From Benincasa hispida (taxonomy: Eukaryota > Streptophyta > Magnoliopsida > Cucurbitales > Cucurbitaceae), in contig NC_052350.1 in assembly GCF_009727055.1 (NCBI RefSeq), positions 22,259,819-22,323,818 of the forward strand: DNA of 64,000 bases, in the 5' to 3' direction. Below the pieces are notes generated by a model, which had not been told where the DNA came from, did not search any database, and saw only the letters and a program-made list of their open reading frames with translations. The translations under genes were made by a program, and so were the position numbers. Shown here piece by piece: positions 1 through 12,420 of this stretch. Numbering within the stretch: the stretch's first letter is position 1; every line of letters starts with the position of its first letter.

Positions 1-55
1 AATAATAGGAAGAATACTGTTATCTAGAAAATATCTTTCCAAATTAAATAGGAAT

Positions 56-739
56 CTATGAAGCACAGATACTTCATGTGAGGCAAAAAATCAGTATTAG
101 ACACGTATCAGATACCGATATTTATAGATACTTCCCAGATACGTATCTGACACGCGATTTGACGTATCTATACTTTCAGATACTTTCCAAATTAGGCAAC
201 CTATTTAAAAAGTTCACAACTCACGTCCAAAACTTTTTTTTTAAAAAAATAATAACGGATCAAACCCTAGACTAGAATCATCTAATCTCCATCTTCACAT
301 TTGAATCCCCACAAAGTCCACCAAAATATAGACCATTTGGATATCTTTAACAATAAGTTCTTCATACTTCTCTCTCTAATCTTCTTCTTCTTCTTTTTTG
401 CAACACGAGTCACTTTTCTATTGTATTTTATTAACTATTGTACTTCAACATCTTAAATGTTGCTTTTTTTGTATTGTATTTCTGTATTTGTATTCTATTT
501 TGTGCTATTGTTATTAACTTGTATGCTAAATTTATCTATATCCTATACTTTTTTAAAGAAATAAATGTATTTTCAACGTATCAGTATCCTCGTTTTTTAG
601 AAATATATATATTAAAAATATATATAAAAAAATGACGCATCCTTAGACGTATCCGTATCTTAGTTTTTTAGAAATTGACGAATCGCCGTATCCGATCGTA
701 TAAGTATCGTATAGTCATATTTGTGTCAGTGCTTCATAG
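56..739. mobile_element. Non-autonomous TIR transposon, hAT-like by its 8-bp duplication
   Basis: The ends form short terminal inverted repeats: CTATGAAGCAC at 56-66 and its complement GTGCTTCATAG at 729-739. Directly outside them is a perfect 8-bp direct repeat, ATAGGAAT (48-55 and 740-747), the duplication length of hAT elements. If the boundary is shifted by one or two bases a 9-bp Mutator-type duplication is also conceivable. The interior has no credible coding region. It is rich in variants of the self-complementary motif GATACGTATC, such as ACACGTATC, ATACGTATC and ACGTATCCGTATC. A non-autonomous derivative mobilised in trans is inferred; the superfamily is uncertain. Confidence 0.65.
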
Positions 740-747
740 ATAGGAAT

Positions 748-3700
748 TCTCAAAAAAAAAAAAAAGTCAAAGTTGGTAAGGGTATGGCGTTGTATTGTAC
801 TTAATGTTCAACTTTAGTTTTTTATAACCATTTTCACTATATTGTTAAACAAATAATTAATTGTTTCTCAAAATGGTTTTAAAATGTTTTTTTTTTAATT
901 TCTTATAGTTTATAATGAACAATCCAGTCATCTAATATTCATTTTCAACTAATGTGTTCGTTTCAATAGTTTTTGTTAGTACAACAAAATGAGACACATA
1001 CTACTACAAATAAAGAAAATCAAAATAATGATAGAATCCGCCCATATATTTTTGTCTTCGAGTCATACGGTTGAGTATTCAAAATTTCAAACAAGGATAG
1101 CTAAGTTATGAATGACAAAATTACACATGCAGTTAATCGAAAGGAAGCAAAGAATAAAAACTAAGATGCAAATCTCTAATAGAATCGATAAAAACTTGAA
1201 CCTCATTTATAAATCTAGAACTCTCAATCAAAAGGTTCCATAAAATTTTTGGCCCATAGTGGAGAAATCAGTTCAATTCAACACTTTAATACACATAAGT
1301 TAGGGATCATTCATTTAATAACAGATTAGTGGTATGAGCTTTATAGAAGTACTATCAAAGGAATTGGAAATGTAAAACCTACATTGATTTGGTTTGAATT
1401 CAAATATTTTTTTAGAAACAAAATCAAACAAACAATTACAAAGGATCAGAGGTCATACCCACCTCCACTTGAAAAGTTATCCCACCAACAATTTGAGATT
1501 GACACCCATCCGCCACCTAATGAACCAATTCAAATATATTGTAACAACGGAAGTAAATATGTTGATACTAGAAAATTTACCGGTTCATGAGATTTATAAC
1601 TTTGACTAGTGTTTGGGTGTGATTTTTTTCTTAAGAAAAGAAATTATCGTGATTCATGTTTTTAGATTTTTATTTTATTTTTTATTTTTTAATTTGATTA
1701 TGTTCATAGTAATTGTCAAACATGTATAGTAGTTCAATTCAATTTTCATATTTCTTAATTTTGGTTTTGTTTTAGTTTGATCTTAAGTCAATTCGTACTA
1801 AATCGTTAGCACCCCTAGTTAGCATCACTTTTTTGAAATGAACACGGTAAAATCATGTCCATGTAGTTGTCTAGTACAAGTAGAATATTCAATAGCTATA
1901 AAGGTTACTTGCTTCAACTGTTATTTCAAATGTTGCTAAAAGCTATCAATATCTTTGATTTTATAATCATCATATTAATAAGTCAATTTATAATCTTTTA
2001 ACATTTATATTTTATATCCCAACACTTGCTTTAGTCTTCTTTTTTTTTTTTCTTCACATAAGTCTCTCTGAGTACAAAAGAATTAAAATTCTTGCAAGAA
2101 GGCTACTTTGACATGAAATAAGAGTTAATGAAACTTTTTATAAGAATTGTCAATCAATATCTACATTTTATAATTTTAGAGATTGTTTGGTTTAAAGTTT
2201 TATAGATGCCTGAGAATAGGATGTAAATGTCTAAAAATAAAAAATGATTGTGTTTGGTTATGTATGAAAATGAGAATAGGATGTCTGTAAATGTGTTATA
2301 CTTTTTTATGCAATTATAAAGTATAAAATTAATCAAAACTAATTTTAATAATTTATTTTTATTACATTAAGTTATTAGATTAATTTTAAGCCATTAAAAT
2401 TTGATTAAATTTGCCCATTCGCACTTCAGTTTATATATTTATTATCAATTAATTTTTTTATATTGTACATTTATATTATAAATTTTTATTAAAAAATATT
2501 GGTAATTAATTTAAACAACTATTTTTTTTTTGTAATTTTATTAATTGAAGAGTTAACTTGCTAATTATTTAATGTCAATTATAAGTCCCATATATATATA
2601 AATATAAGAAGTTGATATAAACTAATTGATTTTAAATCATCAAATAGTGTTTTTAATTTTAAAAAGATAACTATTATTATATATTAAAACTACAAGTATA
2701 AGTACACAAGATTCAATAATTGAAAAAAATTAACTTATTTCATTATTAGTTAATTAATTAATATTTTTAAAAACTAATTGATAATTCTAATAAATTATTT
2801 ATGATGTCAGTATATATCACCAATAAAAAAGAGATTTAAGCAAATATAATTGAGGTCTTTTTAAATAAAAAAAATATTTTAAAATATTTATACATTATAG
2901 CGAAATGTTTAAAAAGTACAAAACACTTTTAAAAAAATATATGATTATTCATAAAAAGGGATCGAAGCAAATATAGTTGGGGTATTTTTATATGATTATT
3001 CATATTTTTTAGAAAAAGATTACGATTTTTCATATTAATTCATAATAATAGAATAAATTATTGTATTAAAATTATTATTAATAAAATTAATTGTATATGA
3101 CAATTATAAATTTAATTTTAATATATTTAAAATTAAATAATATAAAGAAAGAAGTAAAATAAATAAAATGAAAAGATAAAAAGTAAGAGAGAAAAAAATA
3201 CATGAAAATGGAGAAAATCCATTTATTTTGGTGGTTATGAAAACCTCCTTGGATGGAAATTTGAAATGTGTTAAATAAGATATTCTCATTTCCAAGGTTG
3301 AAAACTTGTAATAAATGAAATATCATTTTCCATTCTCACCTTTTATTATAATGAACCAAATAGATTAAGGATTAAATCCGGTCTTTAAGTGGTTTGGTGA
3401 TCAAATGAAAATTCTAGAAGGTTGAAAAATAAAATACAACTGGATTCAAAATCTATTAATAAATATCATAAACGTTACATTTTTTTAATCTTAAGTTATG
3501 TATTTAATTAGAGGGTTTATATTATATTTACATTAGGGGAAAAAAAAAAAAACCAGTGAGCCAAAATTTGGTTCCTATCTATTCCAATTTCTCAAGTTTA
3601 TTTGATGGAGGCCCAAATTACACTACTGGCCCAAAAGTTTTGGCCGCAAATGGCCCATACATTATTTATCCAAACAGAATATCGGAGCACATCACAAACG

Positions 3701-5440
3701 TAACAATTAAAATATAGGTAATACTTTTAAGACAAATAATTAAGTATATAACAATATTTAAAAAAAAATTTAAATATGACAAAATTTATTGGTGATAGAC
3801 TCCTATTAGCAATATGGTCATTACTTATAGGTTTAGGAGATTACTCTAAATTTTGATGTATTTGAAATTTTTTTTGCATTTTACTATATTTGCTAATATT
3901 TTGAACTTGATTGCTATATTTGCGAATGCCCTATTTTTAATGCGTGATATTAGTTGTTAGGGACATTCATAAATATAAAAATAAAGCCTAAAATATTAAC
4001 AAATATAGCACAATGCAAAATGGATTGCAAATACAATACAATTTAGATTGAACTCATAAAGCTATAGAGAAAATACTTTTTTGTTCTTAGGTTTTGAGTC
4101 GAATTTCTGTCTGGTCCCTAAGTTTAAAATGTAATATTTTTATCATTGATTTTTTAGTTTAGTTTTCATTTGGTTTTTAAGTTTCAATATCTTACTTTTT
4201 TACCTTCAAGTTTGGACTATATTTGATTTTAACTTTGAGTTAAATAATTTAAAATAATTAATGAAAAAATTTTATTTTCCATTTGATTGACATATCTATC
4301 AAAGAAGTCTTATTACATATGTGAAAATAAGCATTGATTATTTTAAAATAAAATCTTAGTGAAGGGTATAAATTGGTTGACTTAAGATTTAATATATATA
4401 CAATTACCATATTTTAAATGAAACAACCCAAAATTTAAAGTTTTACCTAAAAATTTAATATTATAATGAAACAGAAGCAGTCCTCAAGTTGTAAGATAAG
4501 ATTGATATTTCAAATATTAATTAAAAAATTATTCAATAATGTTTGGATAATAACTTACCAATTCAATAAATTATTGGATTATAAAATAATAATATATAAT
4601 GCAAAATAATTCTTTTTCTTAATAAGTTAGGAGAGTTAATAAATAATGGTAATAATGGTAATAAGTGCAAAGATAATATAATTGATAGATGTATTAATAA
4701 TTTTACATGTTAATTGTTTAATATATATTTGGAATACAATTTTTAAAACACCAAAATAAAATAAAACATAGCCCTGTAAAAATCTTTAGACACGTAAAAT
4801 CCTTACAATGGAGATCATTTGTTTCCAATATTTTGAGTGAGTTTCACCTAACTTCTAATTTAAACTTTAAAAAAATTATTATTTTTTTCATAAAACACTT
4901 TTATACCATTGGTTCGAATTAAAATCCTTGTGTTCATTTTTCTTAAAGAAAAATAACTATAAATTTATTTTTCTGATCGATATCTAAAATTGATTCTATA
5001 AATGTCAAACTATTGTAAACTTTAAAATAATTCTTTAAAAACAAATGATTATAAACTAATTGATAATGAATACTCAAATTCAATTTAAAATTAAAAGCCA
5101 AAATTTATGTTTAGTTTGCTAATGAATGTTTGTCATCGTTGAGTCTCAAGATCATTAATTATTTGATTGTCCCTTTAGTAGAAATGTTTAGGAATTTACC
5201 TTTTATGAGGTGGATGTGTTTATATGTTCTTTCAGTAGAGTATAAAGATTGGTTGGATTTATCACATTAGTGTAGAAAATTGCTTAAGTCAAAAAATTTG
5301 AATTGTGGTGTGTTGTTATTTATTATATTTGGTAAGAATATGATATTCATATATATGATGCTATTTTGTACCCCATGTATTTTGTCTGGTTGTTTAATTT
5401 GAATTTTATTGTGTTTCTCCATTGTTCTACGTAACATGAC
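748..5440. other. AT-rich intergenic spacer
   Basis: About 4.7 kb of strongly AT-rich DNA with many short A/T runs. Open frames are short, low-complexity and lack any family motif I recognise. Around 4080-4220 there are phrases such as GGTCCCTAAGTTT that recur in plant intergenic repeats (a similar phrase occurs near 17340-17400). I see no exon structure or RNA gene. Confidence 0.6.
2180..3356. repeat. Possible MITE-like element with degenerate inverted ends
   Basis: The left end TTGTTTGGTT (about 2184) is roughly the complement of the right end AACCAAATA (about 3353-3361). Both ends also carry related AAATGAGAATAGG / CATTTTCCATTCTCA sequence in opposite orientation. The interior is non-coding and AT-rich. 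No clean target duplication could be fixed, so the boundaries are approximate and the call is tentative. Confidence 0.25.
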
Positions 5441-5446
5441 TTAGGT

Positions 5447-5751
5447 TATTAAGGACAATAGTGAAGAGAGTCCCGCTAGCAACAACAAGGCTATCAAGTC
5501 ATCAAAAATAGGTACAATTAGCAAGTCCAAATCAATGACTGTGCAAAATATTGCCTCAACAGAATTGGTTAGAAAAGAATCCTAATTGGTAGAGGACCAC
5601 CACTCTCATTGTGCCATATGAATTTTCAATTATTCTTTACTCTTTGTTTATTGCCCAATTCATTTAGGTTTTTCCTGGTATAAATATACCTTGGCTAGAG
5701 GTAATAAATTCAATGAGAATCATTGAGCAATTCACTGTTTTCACCCTTAAT
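5447..5751 (+). repeat. 5' LTR of copia C1
   Basis: It aligns with 15621-15895, sharing AACAACAAGGCTATCAAGTC, the TATAAATATACCTTG region (about 5680-5695) and GAATCATTGAGCAATTC near the end. It is about 30 bp longer because a segment near 5500-5530 is missing from the 3' copy. The LTR ends immediately before a tRNA-Met-type primer binding site. Confidence 0.85.
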
Positions 5752-5752
5752 T

Positions 5753-5763
5753 TGGTATAAGAG
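5753..5763 (+). other. Primer binding site of copia C1
   Basis: TGGTATAAGAG directly after the 5' LTR is one base off TGGTATCAGAG, the usual initiator-tRNA-Met complementary site of plant copia elements. Its position and the flanking LTR support the call. Confidence 0.75.
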
Positions 5764-5768
5764 ATTCA

Positions 5769-6900
5769 ATGGCCTACGTCAATTCTGGTAGCAGCTTAGT
5801 CTTGAATCTCAACACCACTAATTTCAGTAGCCTTCCTCCGAATTAGTTGCTTAATCAGATCAGCTCTATAAACTTGGATAGGAGCAACTTCTTATTGTAA
5901 AAAAATCTTGTCGTACCTATCCTTATGAGCTATAGACTTGAAGGTCACCTAACTGGCCAAAAGGCGTGCCCACTGATGTTCCTTCAAGCAACTATGGGTG
6001 AAGATTCTAATGTCGGTGGAGCCCTGAATACTGACACTATTGAGCTGCTATTGGAGCGTCCATATCAGAAGCAGGATCAAGCAATGGAACTTTAAGCTCT
6101 ATGGTACTTTCTTAGGTAAATCCTTAAAATGAAGCTTGGATGACTGTGGACCAATTACTGCTTAGTTGGTTATACAGTTCGATGACCGCCAAAGTAGTTG
6201 TTCAAGTTATGGGATGTGTGTGTGTTAAAGACCTGTGGAACAACATTCAACAACTATTTGGTGTGCAGTCACGTGCTGAAGAAGACTATCTCGGACAAGT
6301 GTTTCAGCCGACTCGCAAAGGTAACCTAAAAATGGAAGAGTATTTATGAGCTATGAAAATTAATTCTGATAACCTCGAACAAGCCAAAAGTCCAATCTCC
6401 ACAAGGGCTTTGGAGTTATAGGTAATTTTAGGACTTGATGAAGAATACAACGCTATTGTAGCCACGATCCAAAGTAAAGTGAACATGTCGTGGCTGGATA
6501 TGCAGTCATAGCTACTTTTGTTTGAAAAATGCCTAGATCATCAAGCTACACAAAAAACCTCTGTTGGTTTTAGTCACAATACTACCATCAACATGGCCAA
6601 TACCAGAGGTCCTATGACCAATAACAATTAAAAAAAAAACCCCAAATGGAGGCAATCAAAATTCAAATGGAGGACAGTAAGGTGGGGACAACAACAGAGG
6701 TCAGAGTAGAGGTAGACTATAGAGGTAACAAACCAACTTGTTAGGTATGTGGTCAAATTGGTCATACTGCATACTACTGTTATGGACGTTACAACGGGGA
6801 GCTAGCACCACCAAACTCTTTACATATAGGGGAGGAAACTTCAGTATATATCAAAATAGGGGAGCTCCCTAAAATCCGTCTGTCCTAGCAACTTGACAAG
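5769..6900 (+). pseudogene. copia C1 gag (capsid/nucleocapsid), degenerate
   Basis: The natural start is the ATG at 5769, six bases after the primer site; the first residues read MAYVNSGSSL. Recognisable copia Gag pieces follow: a SYRLEGHLTG segment (about 5930), a VDQLLLSWLYSSM helix (6140-6190), and a segment around NIQQLFGVQSRAEE (6240-6280). At 6739-6780 there is a CCHC zinc knuckle with spacing C-x2-C-x4-H-x4-C whose second position is a stop (TAG, probably from CAG). Many other stops break the frame (for example near 5850, 5896, 6347). It once encoded the particle structural protein and cannot now. Confidence 0.8.
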
Positions 6901-6936
6901 GTACACATCCTCTCACTGCTAACTCTAAAATCCTTA

Positions 6937-7654
6937 CTGACCCAAGTTAGTATGCTGATATTGGAGCCTCAAGCCATGTGACAATTGATTACAATAATTT
7001 GGGAAATGCAAATGAATATGGAGGTAAGGAGTTTGTTATTGTTACTAATGGTGATAGTCTTAATATTTCACATATAGGAGATGCTTGTATAACTAGTGGT
7101 AAAAGTTTGCTAAAAGTAAAAAGCATGCTATGTATTTCTAACATTGCCAGGAATTTAGTAAGTGTGTCAAAACTTACTAAAGACAATAATGTATTCATTG
7201 AGTTTCACAATGATTTTTGCCTTGTTAAGGACAAGAATATGGGACAAATCATATTGACGGGGTTGCTTAGAGATGGTCCTTACCAACTAAAAGATGTTGA
7301 AGTCAGTTCGAGAGAAGGTTCCTTGAAAAGGTTTGTTCAAATGCAATTAGTGCACAAAAATAAGAATCTATATGCCTTAGCCTTGTCTAGTTCAAGTTCT
7401 TCTGCTAATAGTAAGGTGTCTAAAACTTTGTGGCATAGTCGTTTTGGTCACCCGTCTTTAAAAACACTTGAATTAATTATCTCCCCACAAACATTAATGA
7501 AGATGTTCAGTTTTGTGATTATTGTCAATATGGAAAAGCTTATTCTCTTGCGTTTCCTAACTCTAACTCTCAGGCTACTAAGTTGTTTAATCTTATGCAT
7601 ATTTGTTTGTGGGGGCTTGCGCCAATATTATCTTCAGTAGGTTATAAATATTTT
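6937..7654 (+). pseudogene. copia C1 protease, GAG-pre-integrase and start of integrase
   Basis: The active-site triplet appears at 6957 as D-I-G-A-S, where copia proteases have D-S-G. The catalytic serine is therefore changed although the following SSHVT is retained. A long open stretch runs 6978-7640 through the NLVSVSKLTKDNNVFIEF region typical of copia. The GAG-pre-integrase signature LWHSRFGHPSLKTLE is at about 7429-7473. A frameshift after 7480 and a stop at 7638-7640 follow. The integrase reading SSVGYKY is cut at 7654 by the LTR insertion and resumes at 11841 in register. Confidence 0.85.
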
Positions 7655-8489
7655 TGTTGGGGTTGATGTCCTAAATCTCGTAGGATCCTGTAGTTTGTAA
7701 TTGTATTGTACAAACTTTTTATTTATTCAATAAAATACGAGATGTTTTATTTGACATTTAGTAGCATTAAACTCACAAACTAATACCTAACATCAAAGGT
7801 TATCATCTGTAGCTTAAACATGTATGTAGAGACATACTGGTGGATCATGTTTAAGTGATAACCTAAATGGTCTATAGTAGATGAATAAGGTTAGATATCT
7901 TATCCTGGTGACACTACGAGTACGACCCGCTTTGTAGATGTTACAATTATTGTAAAGTGCTACAAATGATCTGGTCGTGATCATTCATGTGGAGACGTAT
8001 GAGCGGGGGTATTCTATATAGAGTAGTTTATATAAGATTGGACCACGAAATGACTAGTCTCATTATATAACACCATTCATAATTGAGACTTACATTTCAC
8101 CAGGATGACTATAGGTGACATGACCTAAAATCCTGAGTGAATTGTGTACTTCTTCCTATGAAGGCGGTCATTTGATTTGTATGGGTGAGAATGGCTAGAT
8201 CACCGACTCAAAAAGCCTACCATTTTGGAGATTCGTCTGATTGGGGAGTTGGGAACATAGCTATACAAGATGGAATTCACTCATTTCCCGATGTCGGGGA
8301 AAATAGATAAATTACTCCCTTGGCTGATTCCGGGGCTTGAACAATGTGGCGCCACACCCTCTCCTAGCTCGAAAGGGATTTGGTCATAATTGGACTATGA
8401 CTTATTGTTCATTAGAGGGATCAGTGGTACTTAAGGAGTTAGATGTAACTATAAGAGAAAAATGGTAATTTTAGCCCAGTTATACTTAC

Positions 8490-10702
8490 TGAAGGAAATT
8501 GGAAGCGAGATTTCCATGAGCAGCGGAATAAGACTATTCCAAATTACAATCATGGATGAAGATATATTTATAGTCGACTTCAAACAAGCGGTTATACAAT
8601 TCATACAGAGAAATTACAGCATGAAAAACTACAATGCACAGATAGCAACTCTACATACATATGAAGATGCGTCTCCATGCTTTGTTGCACATGAATGCTC
8701 GAACAACTACAGCCTCGAACGCCCGATCAACACGATCGCAACACAGCAATGAACACCTCACGAACACTTCGTGCTCGCCCTCAACGATCTCCTCGATCAC
8801 GAATAGCCTCCACAGCACCATAAACGGCCTCTAGAAAACCTCGACGGTGTCGAGTTGAGTCTGACACCACCAACAAGGCGACCTTGGTATTCTCGGTGTG
8901 AGAATCCAGAGGGTAGACTCTGTTCAGACTTGGTGTGAGGCAGACGAATGAGGAAACACCGATCGCGTACACGACTGGGAAAGTGGGAGATGGCGGAGAC
9001 CTATCGTATAGGTCGATGCCCAATCGTTTAGATAAAACTATGCAATCGTCTAAAAAAAGCTATGCTGTCGTTTAGCTCATCGTTTAGCTCGATCTGTCGC
9101 CTATAGACTCTACACGATCGTTTACCTTGAGCCAGTGATCGTATAGTAAAGCTATGCGAGTTTAGTAAATACTGCACAATCGTTTAGCTCTACTCTGCAT
9201 GATCGTTCAGCTCACCCAGCCATCGTTTAGTAAATCTGATTTACTTGACGATTTCGTGAGTTTCGTTTGCACAGAGAGAAAACTCAAAACTTTTTCAATC
9301 CTTTATAAAAAAAAAACTTCTTTGAAAATAGGAAAATCATTTTCCTTTTAAACTCACGGTTACCATGATCCAATAACCACCCACTACTTGGTTATTTAAA
9401 AGAAAAAAATTAATTATCCAATATAATATTATTATAAATATAAATGTTAACCAACTTATCATACTATATTTATAACCTATAGTTTTAATATTTCATCTCA
9501 TGAAACATATAAACCATAGTTCCTTTCTATTCCATGGTATTTAATGTAAATCTCATTTACATCAATCTTCCACTAGATGTACCACATACATCAAATCGAT
9601 TATATCATATATAATCAAAATACCTCTTGTCAATTTGAACATTTCAAAATCAACACTAAGAACTGATCCTCAACTGAATCCATTGAGCTATCAAGGAGAC
9701 CTTATGGACATGTAGCTCGAAGCGCCAACGATATGTGAATAACTGGCTAAACTCTTTAGTCACGGGATCCACCATCCGTTAATTGCCAGGCACTTCACTA
9801 AAAATCGACAGCTGAACTCTCCTTACCACAGATATATTATATGTCCATCTTAACCAATCAGCAGTGCGACAACCCTTCACAGATCGCTCGTAAGTACAGC
9901 TAGTCCAATAACCGTTATGCCCCTGTAGTTACATTTGTCTCCTTAAGTGCCACTGATCCCTCTAATGAACATAAGTCATAGTCCTACTATGACTTAGTCT
10001 TCTCTTCCGAAGAGAAGTTGTGGCCACTATGTTCAAGCCCTGAAATCAGCCCTTAAGGGAGCAATCTCTCTACTTATTTTGCTTTGAGAAAAGAGTGAAT
10101 TCCATATTGTGGATTGAGTTCCCAGCTCCTAGATTAGACAAGTCCCCAAAAAGGTAAGCATGTTGGTTGGCAATCTGGCCACTCTTACTCATACTAATCA
10201 AAGGACTGCCCTCAAAAGCAGGAGTTCCCAAAACACTCAGGATTGAGGTCGTGTCACCTATGGTCGTTTAGGTGAGATGTAAGTCTCTAGTATCAACAAC
10301 GTTGTATACAGAGTCTACCCATCTCGTGGTCCAGGTTTTATACAAACTCTTTGTATAGGAATCCCTCTCTCGCACATCTCTACATGAATGGTCAGGATCT
10401 ACCATCTGTAGGAGTTTACAACACTTGCAAACCTTTATAAAGCGGGTCATATCCGTAGTGTCACAAGGATCAGGTATCCCATCTTAATCCTTATACTACA
10501 GACCTATTTAGGTTATCACTTAAGGCATGATCCACTTGTATATCACATATACATGTTTAAGTTCTCATAAGATAACCAAGAAACTTTGTTTATTGGATAT
10601 GAGTAAATGCCAGAATTAAATAAAACTTATTTTATTCATTAAACAATTTGTATCTTTACAAAACAACGAGACTCCAGGAGAATTAGGACATCAATCCCAA
10701 CA
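8490..10702 (-). mobile_element. Inverted solo LTR (family A) nested in the first
   Basis: It lies between perfect 5-bp repeats CTTAC (8485-8489 and 10703-10707). Read on the minus strand it starts TGTTGGGATTGATGTCC and ends CCAATTTCCTTCA, the same start and end as the outer LTR but in opposite orientation. The outer LTR sequence continues across it: GTTATACTTAC on the left joins GAGCAATTTGTGAAGG on the right, matching the uninterrupted copy near 58484-58512. Length 2213 bp. No gag-pol is present. Confidence 0.9.
9001..9225. repeat. Reiterated ATCGTTTAG motif array within the inner LTR
   Basis: About ten variants of CAATCGTTTAGCTC (including ATCGTATAG, ATCGTCTAA, GTCGTTTAG, ATCGTTCAG) occur in about 225 bp at irregular 15-40 bp spacing. 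The outer family-A LTR lacks the array in its corresponding part. It may be an expanded U3 regulatory repeat; that role is inference. Confidence 0.6.
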
Positions 10703-11840
10703 CTTACGAGCAATTTGTGAAGGGTCATCGCACTATTGACTGGTTATATCTAATGGACATAGAAATATATCTATAGTGTGAAGAGTGCAACTGTCGGTCT
10801 TTAGTGGAGTGCTCGACAGTTAATGGATGTTGAATAATTTATTTAAAAGAGTTTGATTAATTATTCAAGTACTATTAGAGTTTCAAGCTATAGGTCCATA
10901 AGGTCCTCTTTGTAGCTCAATAGGGATTAAATGAGAATCAATTTTGGATTAATTTGAATTGTTCAAATTAATTGTATGTGATATAATTAATTTAATTTAA
11001 TTTAATATGATATAATTGCTATAATATATTTGATACCTTATAATATAAAGTTTATTTGAGAGAAAATAAATATTTGAATATGATTCAAATATTAATTATG
11101 TGTTGGATTCATATAATTAAATTTAGTATAAATGAGATTTATATTAAATACCATGCATTAATGAGAGAATGAAAACTATAGGTTATATTGTATTTGATAT
11201 AATATTAAACTATAGGTTATATGTTATATTTGATATAACATAAAGTTTAATATATATTATATGATAAAGCGATTATCATATAAATATATATTAATGTTTT
11301 ATAAAAATATTTTTCATTAGTTAATTTAAATTTTGAAAAATAATTTTTGGGAGAGATTTGTAACTCCCTCCCATTTTTCTCTCTACAACGTGCATGAGTG
11401 GGAAGGGCAATTAGTTTTCATCTTCTTCCCCATAGAGATTTACAGAAAAAACATAGAACACACACATATTTTTCTTTGAGATTAGTTCTTAGATCTCACC
11501 TTCTTCTTCCTCTCAAACTCAATTTCCCCATCTTCCAAAATATCAAGAATCCGTAACTCCTTGGATTCTCATCCTAGAGAATACAAAGGAAGTTTTCGTG
11601 GTGGTGACCAAATTAGAGTTTCGAGTTCGTGGCTTTTTGGAGAGGAGGAATCATACGAGAAGATAAGATCTTCGAAATGCTCCAATTATATCATATTTGT
11701 GGATGTAATTTTTTCTCAATTTTTTCTCAATTGATAATGCATAATTATTCTGTATGTTTCTGTAAAATTAAAAATTCTATAAAAATTAGAATTTGAGACC
11801 GATCCCCGTTTTCGCTACAAATATTCATCGGTTTCCTTCA

Positions 11841-12420
11841 ATTATATGATATTTGTGGATGATTATAGTAGGCACACATGGATCTACCCATTGTGTCCTA
11901 AAACTTTAGCTGTATATCAACATTTTACTGTCATGATTAAAAGACGGTTTGATGAAAGTATCAAAATGCTCCAATCTGGTGATGGTGGTGAGTATGTTCG
12001 GGTTTATCAACTTTGCAAGCAACAAGGTACCATTTCCAAGTCTCCTATCCATACACATTTGTACAAAATGTAAGAGTCGAACGAAGGCATAGGGATATAA
12101 TTGAAAAACGACTCACAATGCTTGCCCAAGCTTCCATTCCACTTCATCATAGGTGGGATACATTTATGTATGCGGCCTATTTTATAAATGGTATGTCAAT
12201 GACAATGCTTCAAGGTAAGTCTCCTTTCGAGATCTTGATCAGTAAAAAGTTAGATTCTGAGACTCTAAAGGTTCTTGGGTGTACATGTTTTCCTTGTTTT
12301 AGGCCATACAATACTCATAAGTTTAACTATCGTACTTAAAAATGTGTATATCTAGGACCTAGCTTATATCATAAAGGATATAAATGCTTGAGCAAGTTTG
12401 GGCGAATCTTTGTATCTAGA
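11841..12420 (+). pseudogene. copia C1 integrase, second half
   Basis: It continues the integrase core cut at 7654. MIFVDDYSRHTWIYPL (11846-11893) carries the second catalytic aspartate region. MLQSGDGGEYV (about 11969) shows the third block with a D-to-G change at the expected aspartate. A frameshift near 12050 moves to a second frame with VRVERRHRDIIEKRL and the block SPFEILISKKLD typical of the copia integrase C-terminus. The stretch to 12420 (CLSKFGRIFVSR) reads up to the next insertion at 12421. It is non-functional. Confidence 0.85.

Larger units (their letters stand above)
7655..11840 (+). mobile_element. Long solo LTR (family A) inside C1 integrase, itself interrupted
   Basis: It starts TGTTGGGGTTGATG and ends CGGTTTCCTTCA, with LTR-type TG...CA termini. 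Its target duplication is ATTTT (7650-7654) versus ATTAT (11841-11845), one mismatch. The start matches 57653 onward and the minus strand from 22517, both directly preceded by a copia polypurine tract, so this family is the LTR of a copia lineage. Without the inner insertion and its duplicated 5 bp it is about 2.0 kb. No internal domain accompanies it, so it is a solo LTR, probably left by LTR-LTR recombination. Excision would restore the integrase frame. Confidence 0.85.

Noticed and set aside
438..635. Small hydrophobic open frame
   Set aside because: It lies inside the TIR element in A/T-rich sequence, with no start context or homologous motif.
8781..9023. 80-residue minus-strand open frame inside the inner LTR
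   Set aside because: It lies wholly within a solo LTR and overlaps the ATCGTTTAG array; not supported as a gene.
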